This document shows positions 12,175 to 24,929 of a DNA stretch of 64,000 nucleotides, one piece after another. The notes beneath the pieces were generated by a model, which searched no databases, had not been told where the DNA came from, and saw only the letters and a list, made by a program, of their open reading frames with translations. The DNA lies in assembly GCF_000801105.2 (NCBI RefSeq), contig NC_079519.1, forward strand, positions 34,075,288 through 34,139,287, given 5' to 3'. A program made the translations under genes and the position numbers. Position 1 is the stretch's first letter, and every line of letters starts with the position of its first letter. Source of the DNA: Raphanus sativus (Eukaryota; Streptophyta; Magnoliopsida; Brassicales; Brassicaceae).

Positions 12175-12436
12175 ATAAATTATCAGAAAAATAAATATAC
12201 CACGAAAAAATCTAATGAATGATTTATGTGGAATAAATGATGATTATCATAATAAAATGACATAAAAATAGAGCAACCAAGTTATATTAAAAACAACATT
12301 ATAATTTCAGATTTTAAAAACCACACAGTTAAGGTTTAAAAAGAGCTGTTAAAATTTTATTAGGGTTATAATTTTCTAAACTCCGAGGATTTGTTAAAAA
12401 TAAAATTTATGTTACATTTGAAAAAAAATTTAACTA

Positions 12437-12620
12437 ACTGGTTTTGGCTTTGTGGTAAAGGGCTCACAGCTGTGACTGTGAGTACTGCCCCTGGGTTCGA
12501 TTTCCCTTAACCATCCGGACTGTCTTAAATGGCGAGAATACGCGGAATGATCTGTGTTTCGTAGGATTAGTCTTTGGACCTAGAAAATTTTTAGGATCCC
12601 ACGGTTATCAAAAAAAAAAA
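12437..12620 (+). mobile_element. tRNA-derived SINE
   Basis: The 5' half reads as a tRNA-like promoter: a box A-like TGGCTTTGTGGTAAAGG and, about 35 bases on, a box B-like GGGTTCGATTTCC. A non-tRNA body follows, ending in GGTTATC and an A11 tail. This is the standard layout of plant SINEs transcribed by RNA polymerase III. No clear target-site duplication was found. It sits 3' of the receptor-kinase gene, in a gap with little else. Confidence 0.6.
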
Positions 12621-12960
12621 TCTAAAATTCTGGTTGTTGTTTATTTTATACAAACCATAAAATGCTATTCTAGAAGTATATTTGAATGAAGAAAAGAAAA
12701 TTGTGAAATAAGAAAAATTGCTAAAGGATAATTGAAAATGTGATTGTAATAACATAAATGTGAGCATTATATATATATAAGTGTTGAATTGATGAAACAA
12801 TTACACGAGTTATGGGGTCAAAGCAAGGATTTGAATCTTCACCACAAAGGCAGAAAGTATCAATTGAGACCACATGCATAAACAACTCTTTTGGTCAGCA
12901 ATTGATATCAAGAATACTTTTCCGAAGTGGACTTTCTTAGTTCTTGTCTTTACATACTAA

Positions 12961-15722
12961 TTAACGAGGGTCTACCTTTGTGATTGTAACACTATTCAAA
13001 GTCATTGTCGGTGGACTACTACTTGCTGATTCTCCATCTCCTGGGTAGAAACCGGGTTGCGAGGGTCTCAATAAAGTGAAAGAACTTGCATTGAGCATTA
13101 ACACAACAGAAGCCATTGTTGGTCTACTCTCTGCTTTCTCTTGAACACACAACAAACCAATGTGAATGCACTTCATGATTTCGTCACTTAGACCTCTTGT
13201 CTGAATCAGACTTGGATCCACAATGTTTAACACTCTCCCTTCTCTCCAGTTTTTCCATATCTGTTCACATATTAACCAAAATAAGAGTTCTAATTAAGTT
13301 ATATAATCTCTAAGTCACTCTTAGCAGAAAACTCTTTCCATTTACTTACGTAGCTAAGGAGGAACAATGAGCTTTTATCTTCAGGAGACCAATTATTTCT
13401 CTTGCCTGTAATGATTTCAAGAACTAGCACACCAAAGCTGAACACGTCGGTTTTCACTGAGAATTTCCCGTTCATTGCATATTCTGGAGCCATATAACCA
13501 CTGCAACGACCAAACAAATATTGTTAATATTTTTACAGAACTCAAAGAAGTTAAATGGTTCTTTTCTTTTGGGTAGCTTACTAGGTTCCTGCCACTCTGC
13601 TTGTAAACCTAGTCTGACATGGTTGGTCTGTATCAAACAACTTAGCCATTCCAAAATCCGAGATTTTTGGATACATTGCATCGTCCAATAACACATTGCT
13701 TGCTTTAAGATCTCTATGAATAACTTTGAAACGAGAATCTTCATGGAGATAAAGAAGACCTCGAGCAACACCTGCGATTATCTTATAACGTGTTTCCCAC
13801 TCTAACACCATTCTCCTATCAGTATCTGAAAAAGAAAACAATTTGTATCATCATTATATGTAACAAGTAGAGATAGAGCTGATATAGTATATCAAAATGT
13901 ACCAAATATGAAATGGTCAAGGCTTGTGTTCTTGAATAAGTCATATATGAGTAGTCTTTCTTGTCCTTCAAGGCAGAAACCTAAAAGCCTAACAAGATTA
14001 CGATGATGAAGTTTTGCGACTAATGAGACTTCGTTTATGAACTCATTGTCTCCTTGTCCTGATTTCATTGATAGTCTTTTCACGGCTATCTCTTCTCCAG
14101 AATCAAGAACACCCTAATGATCATTAAGACACATACAAATCATATTATCATAAACAAATGTAATAAAAATATGATCACATAAGACACACTCAATCTAATC
14201 ACCTTGTAAACTATACCGAAGCCACCTTCTCCAAGCTGATTGTCTGGAGAGAAGTCATCAGTTGCTGATCGGATGGTATCAAAGTCGAGTCGCAATACGT
14301 TTTCATCTATGATCTTATTCTCTACAACATCTTTTCCTGATCCAAAAGCAGCAAACCTTTAAAAGGTCAAAACTCACAAGAAAAATAGTTTTTTTTTTTG
14401 CTTAAGAAGAAAAATAGTTTTGAGCTCAAGATTTGATATTTGACTAAAAGTTTCACCTTCATGTATTTGTTTTTGCTTTCTTTGCTTCCTTCTCAATAGG
14501 AAGTAAAGGCAGACAACGAATATTGAAAAACCAACAACAGAGCCCACAGTGGCAAGTATAATTTTTGTTTTGTCTACTCCTGCAGACCAGTTATGTAAAA
14601 GACCTGCCAGAAACAGGAAACTAAATGGAGATCACATAATTTAAATGATTTCAGTTTATATAGATTTTGTTAATATGCTAGTAGTTATGCAGAGTGCTCT
14701 TGTCTTCGGTATGGAAAACAGAGTACTCTGTTTTTGTTTTTGGTTTTTGTTTTTTTTTTTCAAAACAGAGTGCTCTGTTTTTTTTGTTTATGAAAAACAG
14801 AGTAATCTGTTTTACCTGGTTCTCTGTTTTTGTTTTTGTTTATGTTTTTGCAAAACAGAGCGCTCTGTTTTTTGTTTTGTTTTTGTTTATGCAAAACAGG
14901 GTAATCTGTTTTACCTGGTTCTTGGTCGGATGGTGGATCAGGCTCATACTCATAAGGGAAGAATCTCAAGTTAGTCTGTATCTGAAAACTACAGCTGGGA
15001 CAAAACCATCTGAGCCCTGATCTCCCTTTCGTGGCGTTCGCGAAGGCAAAGATGAGACAGTCGTTACAATCTTCCTCAGACAAATCAGGCGTGCACATCA
15101 CGGCACCAAAGAGTGTCGTGTTAGGCAGAGGACCAGTACCATTTCCTTGAACATACTTCCTCTTAGATCCACCTGCTGCAGCAAGTTTTCTGAATCCGTT
15201 CAGTAACTCGTTCTGTAGCCTAACGAACTCGTCTCTATCACCCGCTGATTTGTTCTGGTTTAGTGCCTCGAACACAGGGTTCGTTTCGAGTTTTCCGAAA
15301 ATAGGTTTGTCCGAGTAACGAAACATACAGTTCGTGGCCCTCCAGTAACCTTCTCTAAGGTCTGCAGAGGAGCCTCTTGTTAGATTTAGTGCGGCTTCAA
15401 AGACACAGTTGCGACAATCTACTGATCTGACTACTCTGTTGCAGACTCCGATGGCTTCTACTCGATCTTGATCCGAGATGTCTCCGACGGAGAGGTTGTA
15501 GAAGAGGTAGGTGTTGGCATGTAGATTAGGGATTGAGGCGATAAGGCTGTTGAGGTTTTTGGAGAAGTTGCTTTGTTGGGATGGAGATGAGGAATGGGAA
15601 GGGAAGTCCCAGACGGAACCGTTTACGTTGACGGCAGGCTCTTGTGCGAAGCTGAGAAATGGTAAGAACAAGAAGAACAAGAACAAGTATTGTGGTTGAG
15701 AAGAAGAACAAGAACCTGCCAT
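12961..15722 (-). CDS. Cysteine-rich receptor-like kinase (DUF26 CRK)
   Basis: Seven exons join perfectly in phase: 15722-14915, 14603-14457, 14336-14203, 14113-13903, 13825-13582, 13500-13350, 13260-12961, giving 664 residues, the standard CRK length and exon count. There is a signal peptide (residues 1-26) and two DUF26/Gnk2 ectodomain repeats, each with C-x8-C-x2-C ([26 protein letters not shown]). One membrane span follows ([20 protein letters not shown]), then a Ser/Thr kinase with GEGGFG, IAVKRL lysine, HRDLKASN and DFGMAK, and GYMAPEY. All catalytic residues are present. CRKs act at the plasma membrane in stress and defence signalling; the ligand is unknown. The first intron holds a duplicated donor and palindromes (see 14711-14923). 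Which Arabidopsis CRK it matches was not resolved. Confidence 0.93.
14711..14923 (-). repeat. Tandem ~99 bp repeat with 20 bp palindromes in CRK intron 1
   Basis: Two adjacent copies of a 99 bp unit on the minus strand each begin with AGAACCAGGTAAAACAGAT, the exon 1 end plus its splice donor. The unit also contains a near-perfect 20 bp palindrome of the form AAAACAGAG-nn-CTCTGTTT. Copies lie at plus 14715-14734, 14762-14781, 14794-14813, 14852-14871 and 14893-14912; those at 14715 and 14852 are fully palindromic. The unit is a multiple of three, so if the intron is retained the ectodomain frame stays open until 14760. Confidence 0.8.
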
Positions 15723-16558
15723 GACACAAAGTGGATTCTGAATGTTTTGGTTTTTCTTCCAATGTGTTTATTAGTCTATAAAATTTTTAACGAATCAAAT
15801 GAAACGCAAGTCTCTGACTGAAAAGTTAAATAATTGAAAAGCCAACCAAGTCTTTGAAAAAGGCTTTTATATTAGACGTGACGTGTCTTTGATTGTGTCA
15901 AAGTATGTGGTAGCTTGTACATATCAAGATTAATATCAATAAGTTGACTTTGAAATATATTTATGAATTTCACGTTTTATTTATTTTAAGTTAGATCAAA
16001 TTGGGCAATTGGTACTGCATACTGATAATCATCAAGATAGAATTAGGCCCGAATTCAAACTGAACTCTAAACCATAAACTTTAACACTACACATGAATCC
16101 AAACTCAAAAAGATATGTGCTAAACTTATCAAACCAGGTCCGAGGTGATTGTCTGTATAATGATTTATGTAGAAGTCATACATGATTAGGCCAAGGAGAA
16201 CATTCTTGACTCCAAAGCAATCAAAGAAAGAAACAATAAAAAATTCACAGAAGAATTACTGAATTAAACAATGAGATGAAATCATATGAAGATGATATGT
16301 TAGGTGTCAAAAGTGATCCTTACATTGGTGCAATTGATCAAACGAAGGAGCTACAATAGCCAGGTTTACAAGAGTTGTTAAACGCATTAAGATGCAAGAA
16401 AGGAGGTTTGAAGACATAGAATCACAGTTCACTGGGAGCATTTAATAAACCAATTCACAAGAGTCAAGGAACCAACCAAAATCTTAAAGAATTCGTGGGT
16501 CCAAGGAAGAAAACCAAGATGATGAAAATATTGCAATAAGGCCAATCATTAAGAATCA
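15723..16558. other. CRK promoter region and a degenerate repeat
   Basis: The first ~300 bases are the probable CRK promoter. From about 16100 to 16558 the sequence is less AT-rich and resumes at 20874 on the far side of the Helitron. The two parts look like one older, decayed element of unknown type. Confidence 0.4.
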
Positions 16559-17754
16559 CTAGATTTTCAATTCGCGCTACGCGCGAGTCTATATTAATAA
16601 TTAGTATCATTGTATACTAATATTAAGATAACAAAGTATTGGTTTATATGCATTTTATATGAAACTTTATTCAATGTGTGCTTTATTATTTTTCATATTT
16701 TCAATTATACTCTTTAATAACTAATATTTAGATATCTTTTTGTTGACCCAAAAATATTTTATTTTGTGTATGTAAATGTGTTTAAAATTTTGTAATTATA
16801 TTTTTAAAAAATTATATTAACTGTTGTATTCTTACTAATTAATATTACACTATAATAACGACTTTTTATTATATTTTTATCTATCTTTCTACTTGAAGGA
16901 CAGAAAATTAATGCATATGCACTATATCTAACTTAACGTTGTATTTACCAAATTTTTACAATGAAATTAGAATTATTATATATTTTTGTGCATATGTAAT
17001 TGAAATATTAATTTTTAATTATTTTTAAATGTATATCTGGTATTATTATAGTTAGGTTGTTCCATAAAAATGTTTTTTTGATTAGTTTAATGAATATTTT
17101 GATTATGATTCTTGAAAATATTTTATATAAAAATTAGATAAGTAAATATATATGTTAATTCATTTGATTGATAAAAGTCAGTTTGAAACCACGTAGATAA
17201 ATTACATGTTTAGCAATATATGACTTTACATAAGTTTTTTTTTGTTTAATTTCATTTTTTATTTTAAAAAGTATCCTTATTTTATTTTTATTTTACTTTG
17301 AGATAAATTTTCTGACATTTAATATTTAAATATAAAATAAAAATGCTGATTTGGTATATTATTGCCAAGATTTTTTTAAATTATATGTGAACACTGTAAA
17401 TTATATATATCCTAAGATTTGATTTCTATTATTTCATTATTTTCATTTTTACTAAATTTAATATTGACTTCTTTTTTTAGAAAATAGCTTCAATTTTTAA
17501 ATCATATGTTTTTCAGTATGTAATTAAAAGTGCTTTAGATTCTTATTTTTTTTATAATTTCAAATTCTTGTAATCTTTGCGATTTGTTTTGTTATTTCAT
17601 GTTGATCTTCTAAATGTTGTGTTTATATATCAAAATTATTTTAATTATTTTTCCTTTTACTAAATCTAATATTTATTTCCTTTTTATGTTGAAAGAAACA
17701 TTTTTGAAAGTATTGAAATTTTGTAAGATGATAACTAAAAGGTAATTTTGCATA

Positions 17755-18830
17755 TTTTGGTGCTTTAAAATAATATGTGTACATTCTCAAATATTTTGTG
17801 CATCAAATTATATATAATATATTTTTTGAATATTTTCAGTAGCATATAACCTATACTTTAAAAATCATGTTTTTAGTTTTATATAGGTATAATTGTTCGA
17901 AAGTATTGCATTTTAAAATTAATTATTAATTTTGTTTGTTATTTTTATGTTAATGTTTTGAACATTTTTATATTAAGTTAAATAATACATTATTTTTAAA
18001 AATTTAAAATGATTTATATTTTATTTTGAAATAAACAATTTTTGTAATATTAACTTTTTAGAAATAGAAAATTTAAAAAACGACTTGGTATTGTTTAGTG
18101 CTTTAAAATAATATGTAGACATTCTCAATGATTTATAATATCAAATTATATATTGTACATTTTATTCATGAATATTTAAAATAGTATATAACCTAAACTT
18201 TGAAAATCATGATTTTAAATTTAGATTTATATAGTTGTAATTGTTTGAATGTCTTGCATTTTTAAATTAATTATTCTTTTTGTTATTTATTTATTCATTT
18301 TTGAAAAACTATTATACTATGTTAACTAATATATAGTATTTATATTTTTGTAAATTCATCTTATTTGATATTGATTTATATTTTATTTTGAAATAAATGA
18401 TTTTTGTAATATTGAAATTTTTAAATTAATAAACGAAAATAACTATTTATCATATTTTGATTGGTAGTCTGGCAATAATGCATGGAAATTATCGATGGTT
18501 TATATAATCCAGTTATATATAGTATATGTTATTTATGAATTTTTTTCAATGGTGTAGTCTTTAACCGAAACTTTGAAAATTATGAGTCTAAATTCAAATT
18601 TATATAGTTATAATTGTTTGAAAATCTTTTATTTTAAATTAATCATTATTTTGTTATTTATTTTTTACTTTTCAAAAATACTATTATATATTATGTTAAC
18701 TTATATATAGTAATTTTTTTTGTAAGTTTACCTTATTTGATATCAAATTATATTTTATTTGTATTAAATGATTTTCTTGTAATATTGACAATTTTAGAAA
18801 TAAGGAATTAAAAATATGATTTGAATTAAG
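17755..18830. repeat. About three degenerate ~350 bp tandem units inside the Helitron
   Basis: Units starting near 17757, 18099 and 18461 share the order: TGCTTTAAAATAATATGT-like word, ACATTCTCAA, a TATATA block, ATAACC-AAACTTTGAAAATCATG, TATAGTTATAATTGTTTGAA, then TAAATTAATTATT. Spacing is about 340-370 bases. Identity is clearly reduced, so the expansion is old. Confidence 0.6.
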
Positions 18831-18913
18831 AATTTGTGAGAAGTCACCTTATAACTTGTTTTGTTGTTGATGACCAAGAAGTTCTTTATCTAGTAGATTA
18901 CACCAAACTTTAA

Positions 18914-19281
18914 GGAGGATGTATTCAATTTAACATTTGATGTGATTTGATTTTTAATGAAGTTTTAGATGATTTTAATAAGTTGCAGAGATTTAGGTGA
19001 ATTTTGTTAAACTACTCTAGAATATCACCTATAACAATGGGATTTGAGTTTTATTTTTTTTTTAACCAAGAAACTCCACCCAAACACCCTAAAATCACCT
19101 CAAAACTTTAAAATCCCACAACTTAAAATATTTTCAATAACAGTGGATTTCAGAGTACTTTACGAAATGTCAAGTTCAATAACAGTGGATTTTAAATGAG
19201 TTTTCAAAATGCATGTTTGAATAACAGTGGATTTGTCATTTTAATACAAATCACCTGAAACTCTCGGTTGAATACACTCCC
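18914..19281. mobile_element. MITE with TAA target duplication, nested in the Helitron
   Basis: The left end is GGAGGATGTATTCAATTTAA and the right end, inverted, is GGGAGTGTATTCAACCGAG. Both are flanked by TAA (18911-18913 and 19282-19284). A TWA-type 3 bp duplication with short inverted ends fits the PIF/Harbinger group. The interior has three copies of an AATAACAGTGGATTT motif. Total length is 368 bp and there is no coding frame. Confidence 0.72.
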
Positions 19282-19764
19282 TAAATCTCCTTCATACTAT
19301 TGAAAGCGTGGATTGTTGCTCTCTGTAAAAAATTGTGTAAAAAAGTATACACTTCTTATAAAATTTTGGATTGATAATTTATAAATAAAATTCTTTAGAC
19401 CTTTTGATCAGTAAAAAATAACTCGAGACCATAAGCAAACCACCATTTTGTTGCATGCTTCCCAAAAGTAAACCACTCTAGCAAGAATTTTATTATCATT
19501 AAAAAAAATTCTAAGGTCATCAAAAATAAAAAAGAAGCAACCATTGTGTAAATCTCTCGTTTTCTTTTCAATATCCCTCTCTTCAAGTTAAATTTTAAAA
19601 AAATTTCAAGTTTTAGACAATTATTTATAGTCACCAAATACTTCATATATTAGAAAGTTTCTTCTTTTGTATTTAAGTGATTTTCTCTTTTAGATGTTTA
19701 AATTTTTGTTATTCATGACTTTAAATTTAGTTTTCCATTTTTAATAATCTAGTTTTCCATTTTC

Positions 19765-20640
19765 TTGTATAAATGATACTTATAAAATAACAAATTAAAT
19801 TTTATAACAAAAATGGTATCTTGAAATAATTACATTAACAAACAAAAAATATCTAAAAGTATTTATACCTAAAAATAATATTTCCTTTTTACTGTAATAA
19901 TTAGCGTAGGTAAGTAAGATGTAAAATGTTAATTTTAAGTTTAAGCTACATATGTAAATTAATTTCGTTTTTTAATTTTTTTGGAAATATTTACATTTTA
20001 AAAATCAATTAATTATGTTGCTGATTTGTCGTTAAACGATTTGTTAATTTAACTATTTTGATTTTCCATTTTTCTCTAACACTTACCATTTATTTAATTA
20101 AGTTGTAAAATGTTAATATTTATTTTGTTAGTTTAAGTTATATATATTATCAATTTTTTTAAAAAAAAATTGGAAATATTATCATTTTTAAAATAATAAA
20201 TTAAAAGGATGATACTTTTAAAATAACAAATTAAATTTTATAACAAAAATGGTAATTTAACTTAAAATAATTACATTAACAAACACACAAAAAAATCTAA
20301 AAGTATTTGTTATACCTAAAAATAAATATTTATTTTGCTAATATTAATATTTTCTTTTTATTTTCCCTTTTAATGTAATAATTATCATATGTAAGTAAGA
20401 TGTAAAATGTTAATTTTTAAGTTTAAGCTACATATGTAAATTAATTTCGTTTTTAAATATTGTTTTGGAAATATTAACATTTTAAAAATCAATAAATTAT
20501 GTTGCTGATTTGTCGTTATACGATTTGCTAATTTAACTATTTTGATTTTCCATTTTTCTCTAGCACTTACCATTTATTTAGTTAAGCTGTAAAATATTAA
20601 TATTTATTTTGTTAGTTTAAGTTATATATATTACCAATTT
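19765..20640. repeat. Direct duplication of about 430 bp inside the Helitron
   Basis: The segment 19765-20160 is repeated at 20209-20640. Shared landmarks include ATAACAAATTAAATTTTATA, TGTTGCTGATTTGTCGTTA and TTTCCATTTTTCTCTA. Both copies are non-coding. Confidence 0.75.
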
Positions 20641-20872
20641 AGTTTTTAAAAAATTGGAAATATTGTCAGTTTTAAAAATAATAAATTAAAAGAATGATGT
20701 GTCATATTTGTCGTATTAACATTTAAAAAAAATAATAAACTGGAAAAAGAATTTGGAAATATTAACATTTAAAAAAAATTAAAAATCTGATTTGTCGTAT
20801 TTCAACTGGTCGTTTAAAATCCTACGTGGACGTTCTCAATGGCTTATAGCCTCAACTTTTATATAGTATAGA

Positions 20873-21270
20873 TTATGCTCCTATCCACCAATGATCACAA
20901 ATAAAATGTTTGTGGAGAAGCTAGACATATCTTTAGAAATTTCAGAAAGAAAAGAAATGGAGAAGCTAGACATATCTTTAGAAATTTCAGAAAGAAAAGA
21001 AATCATCAAGCTTACATGCATGATGAAGAAGAAGCTAGAAAATAAATTAACATGGAAGAATTATCGTTTTGGCAACTCATATACCAACAGTTCAAAGAAC
21101 ATGGGTTTTGGATAGTTGACCAACAGATCACATAGTCAAAAAAAGAAAGATTGTTCTCAGATTTAGATAAGTCAGTTCTTCCTCCAATCAAAACAACTAA
21201 TAGACAAAAAAAATTACGAGTATGAGAAAATGCAATATCATTATGGAAACAAGTATTGGGAAATGTCTAA
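20873..21270 (+). other. Right flank of the Helitron: degenerate element with a 45 bp tandem duplication
   Basis: A 45 bp unit beginning GGAGAAGCTAGACATATCTT occurs twice in tandem (20914-21003), adding 15 codons in the frame open from 20891 to 21115. The surrounding sequence is purine-rich and once coding-like, but stops break every frame. It probably continues 16100-16558. It could be a decayed retroelement; the family was not identified. Confidence 0.4.
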
Positions 21271-22837
21271 TTAGCCTATAAGTTCTAGAATATCAGAGTG
21301 CAATAAACCCTTGAAGATATTGCATCTGCGAGACCCTTTTCTGAATGTACGAAGCTCCTTGGTGATATCCGAGATTTGGTTGGTTACAGGAGAGAGAATC
21401 AAAATGAGCTTCTTGAGGACTAATGAATTCTCAAGAATATACCTCGCTGCATTCATCAAAGTTTCCTTCTTGTGCTTCAATATTTTCGTTTTCAACCTAC
21501 TTTCTACTCCTGTAATCAATTCTCTTATCTCAACACACTCGAGTGTCGATAGTAAGCACCGAGGCACAACTGAACATTCACGTTTTTCCACGTTTAGATT
21601 TTTAAAATACTCTAGGCACTGCCAAAAAAAAAAACAAGGAACAATTTAGGTGCACTACCACAATTTGTAAGCCAAAATCATAAGTCTGAACGAGACTTAC
21701 CAGTGTGAGGTGTCTTAGATTCGGGAAACTCTCAAGAAAATCGGGTAACACTTGTAATAAGTGCGTGTTGCAGGACGTGTTGCAGGAAGCTTCTAAACGA
21801 TATAAGTTATTAAATGTGGGAATGGATCCCAGGTAACGATTAAAAACCTGCGGGAAGAACAATAAAATAACGGATTCGGGTTAGAACATTTTTCGTATAA
21901 GTTTAAAAGACTGATTGTTATAAATGAATCGAGAGTATACCTCCATAGTATACTGAGAGATGATCATATGCCTTACACGAGAAATACCATTGAGAAAATC
22001 ACCGATAGCATCTTTCTTCATTTTCAAATTAGTGTCACTTCCAGCATTGAATATGGAATCAATGTCGATCATAAACAAAGATCTCAGATTCTTCACCACT
22101 ATTCTTTGAGATAGGTGATCTCCTAAGTCCATATATTTGAGTCCTGGAGCATCAATCTCCAACGCAAACTCCCTACCATTGGTTCCAATCCAGTCAGACC
22201 ATACACTAAACCTCTTAAGACTCTTAGATCTCACACGAAGAACCAGTACGTTGTCATCAAAAGACCTAGACACTGTTAGACCTTCAAGAACGGGACAGCC
22301 AGAGATGAGCTTCTCCATGAATGAAGGATCCTTACCACTGCACATAATTTGTTCAAGATACATGTTCTTCAGACAAGGTAGAAAAACAACAAAGTCGGGA
22401 TCCGACATCCCTACTCGTACAAGATTTAAAGACACCAATGTCTTGCTCTTATAAATGTCTAGAGGCATGAACTCTAATTTGTTTTTCAAAGAGGTATCAA
22501 AAATTTCAACCACTTCTAAATGCTGAGCTCCGCGACTTATAGCTGTAGCGATCCACTCTCTGATTCCAAAGGGGTGACCCTTGTTGGGCTTGCACCTGTG
22601 ATACGTTAACTTGAACTTTCTCAGGCGTGCATCACGGTTAAATTCCAAAAATCTTTCGATGAAGCTAGCCTTTGTATTGGTAAAAGGGAGTTTAAAGTCT
22701 AGCCCCGGAACATCAAGCCATAGGTTTCTCCATCGGGTCGATAAAAGGCTTGTCTTAACAGAATCCCCGGTCAGGAGCCATAAGAGTATCTCAGTTATCA
22801 AATGATCCGGCAGTGCACTGATTCTATCGTAACCCAT
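21271..22837 (-). CDS. F-box/LRR/FBD protein, complete
   Basis: Three exons join in phase 0: 22837-21941, 21847-21701, 21618-21271, giving 463 residues, the normal size for FBD-type F-box proteins. The start is the ATG at 22837 (MGYDRISALPDHLITEILLW); upstream extension uses only non-ATG codons. The F-box covers residues ~1-45. LRR-like strands follow (SKTLVSLNL, FLPCLKNMYLEQ, LISGCPVLEGL), exon 2 carries FPNLRHLTL, and exon 3 has the FBD end (VVPRCLLSTLECVEI, ENSLVLKKLILIL). The expected role is substrate choice for an SCF ubiquitin ligase; the target is unknown. This family turns over rapidly in Brassicaceae. It is the best reference for the partial gene at 1-427 and the short gene at 9453-10446. 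Confidence 0.9.
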
Positions 22838-24929
22838 CAGAAGACGCAACCAAAATCTAGGGTTATAGCAGAAGTCTTTGCTTTTATTTTCTAAACAGAG
22901 TTTAGAAACGGAATACGAATTCTAGGGTTATCGCGGGTCTCGCAAGTATGTTTGACCGAGACAAAAGCCTAAAAGGTTGATTGTTGGTCCATCTAAATTA
23001 GATTTTCGTTTTTCCAAAATTTTAATCTTATCAAAATTTTGATAACTAGATTCCTTATTTTTTTAGGAAAACCATATTTTCAATTTTTTACTGTTTATAC
23101 TTAAATACTAAAACTTATAAAGTTATAAGTATTAAAAATAGTTCTAGATTTTTATTGTATAAGCTTTTAATTGCATAAATTTATGAACTTACCATAGTTT
23201 CCAAAACATATTTAAAATATGTTTATTTATTAATAAAACTAACTATTTTATGTGATAATATATTTTATTTTTATTATATTCATGGTAAGTAAATTTTGTT
23301 AATACTCATTTCACTTTTTAAGAAGTTCAAATCTCCTAAATAAGTTTCCGTTTTTGTTTCTAAAATAGCATTCAAGAATTAAGGTGACCAATTTTTTTAT
23401 TAAATGACTAAATGACAATGAGAAATAGTTTTCGATAGCCCTAATTTTTTTATCACAAATATAACACACAAATATCAAATTGATCAAAATATATTTTATT
23501 AAAAAGATAAAGTATATGTAATCTTTACGGTTAATTAATTCAAACTTAATAGTTTAGATCTGGGAGTTAGCTTTGAGGTGAGGTTTAAGATTTAAAAATG
23601 TATATAATTAATATTTAAAATAATAACAAAATATTTTCAAAAAGAAATCAAAATTTAAAATACATTTAAGAAAAATCAAAAAAGTTTGGAAAATAAAATC
23701 GAAGAAAAAGTTTCGAATTGAGTAATTTTTTTGAATAAAATTATTTTATTTTTTATTTTCAATTATTTATTTAGATATTTATTTATATAAATTACATTTG
23801 TAACATATTTATTCCAAATTGGTAACATGATCTCAAATCTACGAGAATGACATGCCTTTGCAATAATCTCGAAGGCGTGTATATCCGTAAGAGAATTTCA
23901 ATCATATAGAAATTATTCATGTCCCACGAATGTTGAATCCAATGTTGGACTGTCTTGCACGCAGTGAAAAAAATCAACTGTACTACATAGTTTATATGGA
24001 CACAGAATTATATATTTGGTTTGTAGAGACCTAACTGAATATGTCAAGTTGATCTCAAAAAAAAATTATATATCTAGAAATATAGTATAATTGTTCTTTT
24101 GATTCTTTTTGTACATTGTTATTGGTCCAAGGACTTTTTAGATTTTTTTTGAGTTGCCAACAACAATTCTATTCTCATTTATAATATTCACTAATTATTT
24201 ATTAAATATATAAAATTCAAAATAATAAACCCAAAAGTATTGTTTTAAAAAAATTTAAAACAAATTAAAAAAAATTCAAAATATATTTTTTGAAAAAATA
24301 ATAATTTCAATTTTGTTCAAAATAAATTAATACTTTACAAAGTTTTTTCAAATGTTTTTTCCACAATTATTTCTTCAACGTTAAATTTCTATTTTTGAAA
24401 TAATATTTATTTGATATTACATATCTATAGAATATGTACACAATTGTCATTTTGTCTTTAACAAAATTTATTTTAATATTTTAATATTTATGTGTTTTTC
24501 TTTTTTGTAAAAAAAAATTGTTGTTCTCATAGGGTATTTCTTTTAAGAAAATTATGTTAACTATAATTTTTAATTAAACATTTAAAATTTGTCAACAAGG
24601 CCCGTACACAAAAAGACTGCCAAGGGCCTTAAACTTTTTAAAGCTGGCCCTGCGTATGCTGCCCAAAGAGGTCCAAGATGGATGCAGGAGCTACCATAGT
24701 GGGTATAGTCCTATCAGCTTTGGTTCTTTTAAACACGATCATAAACCAAATAAACACTTTATCAAGAGGATATCAAACAAGCAATAGGGCAACATGCACT
24801 CATCTCATAATTTCCTTAATGCTTAAAATCACACAAACGAAACACTTACAAACCAATGAAATTGTAACAAAGTAGTAAAAACACACACCGATGTACAACA
24901 AAACAGCATAACCACATGATCTCTAGTAA
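22838..24929. other. AT-rich intergenic region
   Basis: Presumed promoter of the F-box gene near 22840-22980, then about 1.6 kb of very AT-rich DNA. The segment 24598-24652 ends GCTGGCCCTG, resembling the CAGGGCC end of a hAT-type element, but the partner end was not found. A 65-codon hydrophobic frame at 24678-24875 has no family resemblance. Confidence 0.4.

Larger units (their letters stand above)
16559..20872 (-). mobile_element. Large non-coding Helitron (minus strand, 4.3 kb)
   Basis: On the minus strand the 5' end is TCTATACTATATAAAAGTTG at 20872, preceded by a host A. The 3' end has a hairpin (CGCGC-GTA-GCGCG), then AATTGAAAAT and CTAG at 16562-16559, followed by a host T. These are textbook Helitron termini with A/T insertion and no target duplication. 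No RepHel gene or other real coding frame is present, so it is non-autonomous. The interior is over 75% AT by eye, carries internal repeats (17755-18830, 19765-20640) and hosts a MITE (18914-19281). Confidence 0.82.

Noticed and set aside
14645..15020. Plus-strand frames rich in Phe/Cys opposite the CRK intron
   Set aside because: They are translations of the intronic palindrome repeats on the wrong strand.
24678..24875. 65-codon plus frame with a hydrophobic stretch
   Set aside because: No homology recognised, and it lies next to a transposon-like fragment; length is within chance expectation.
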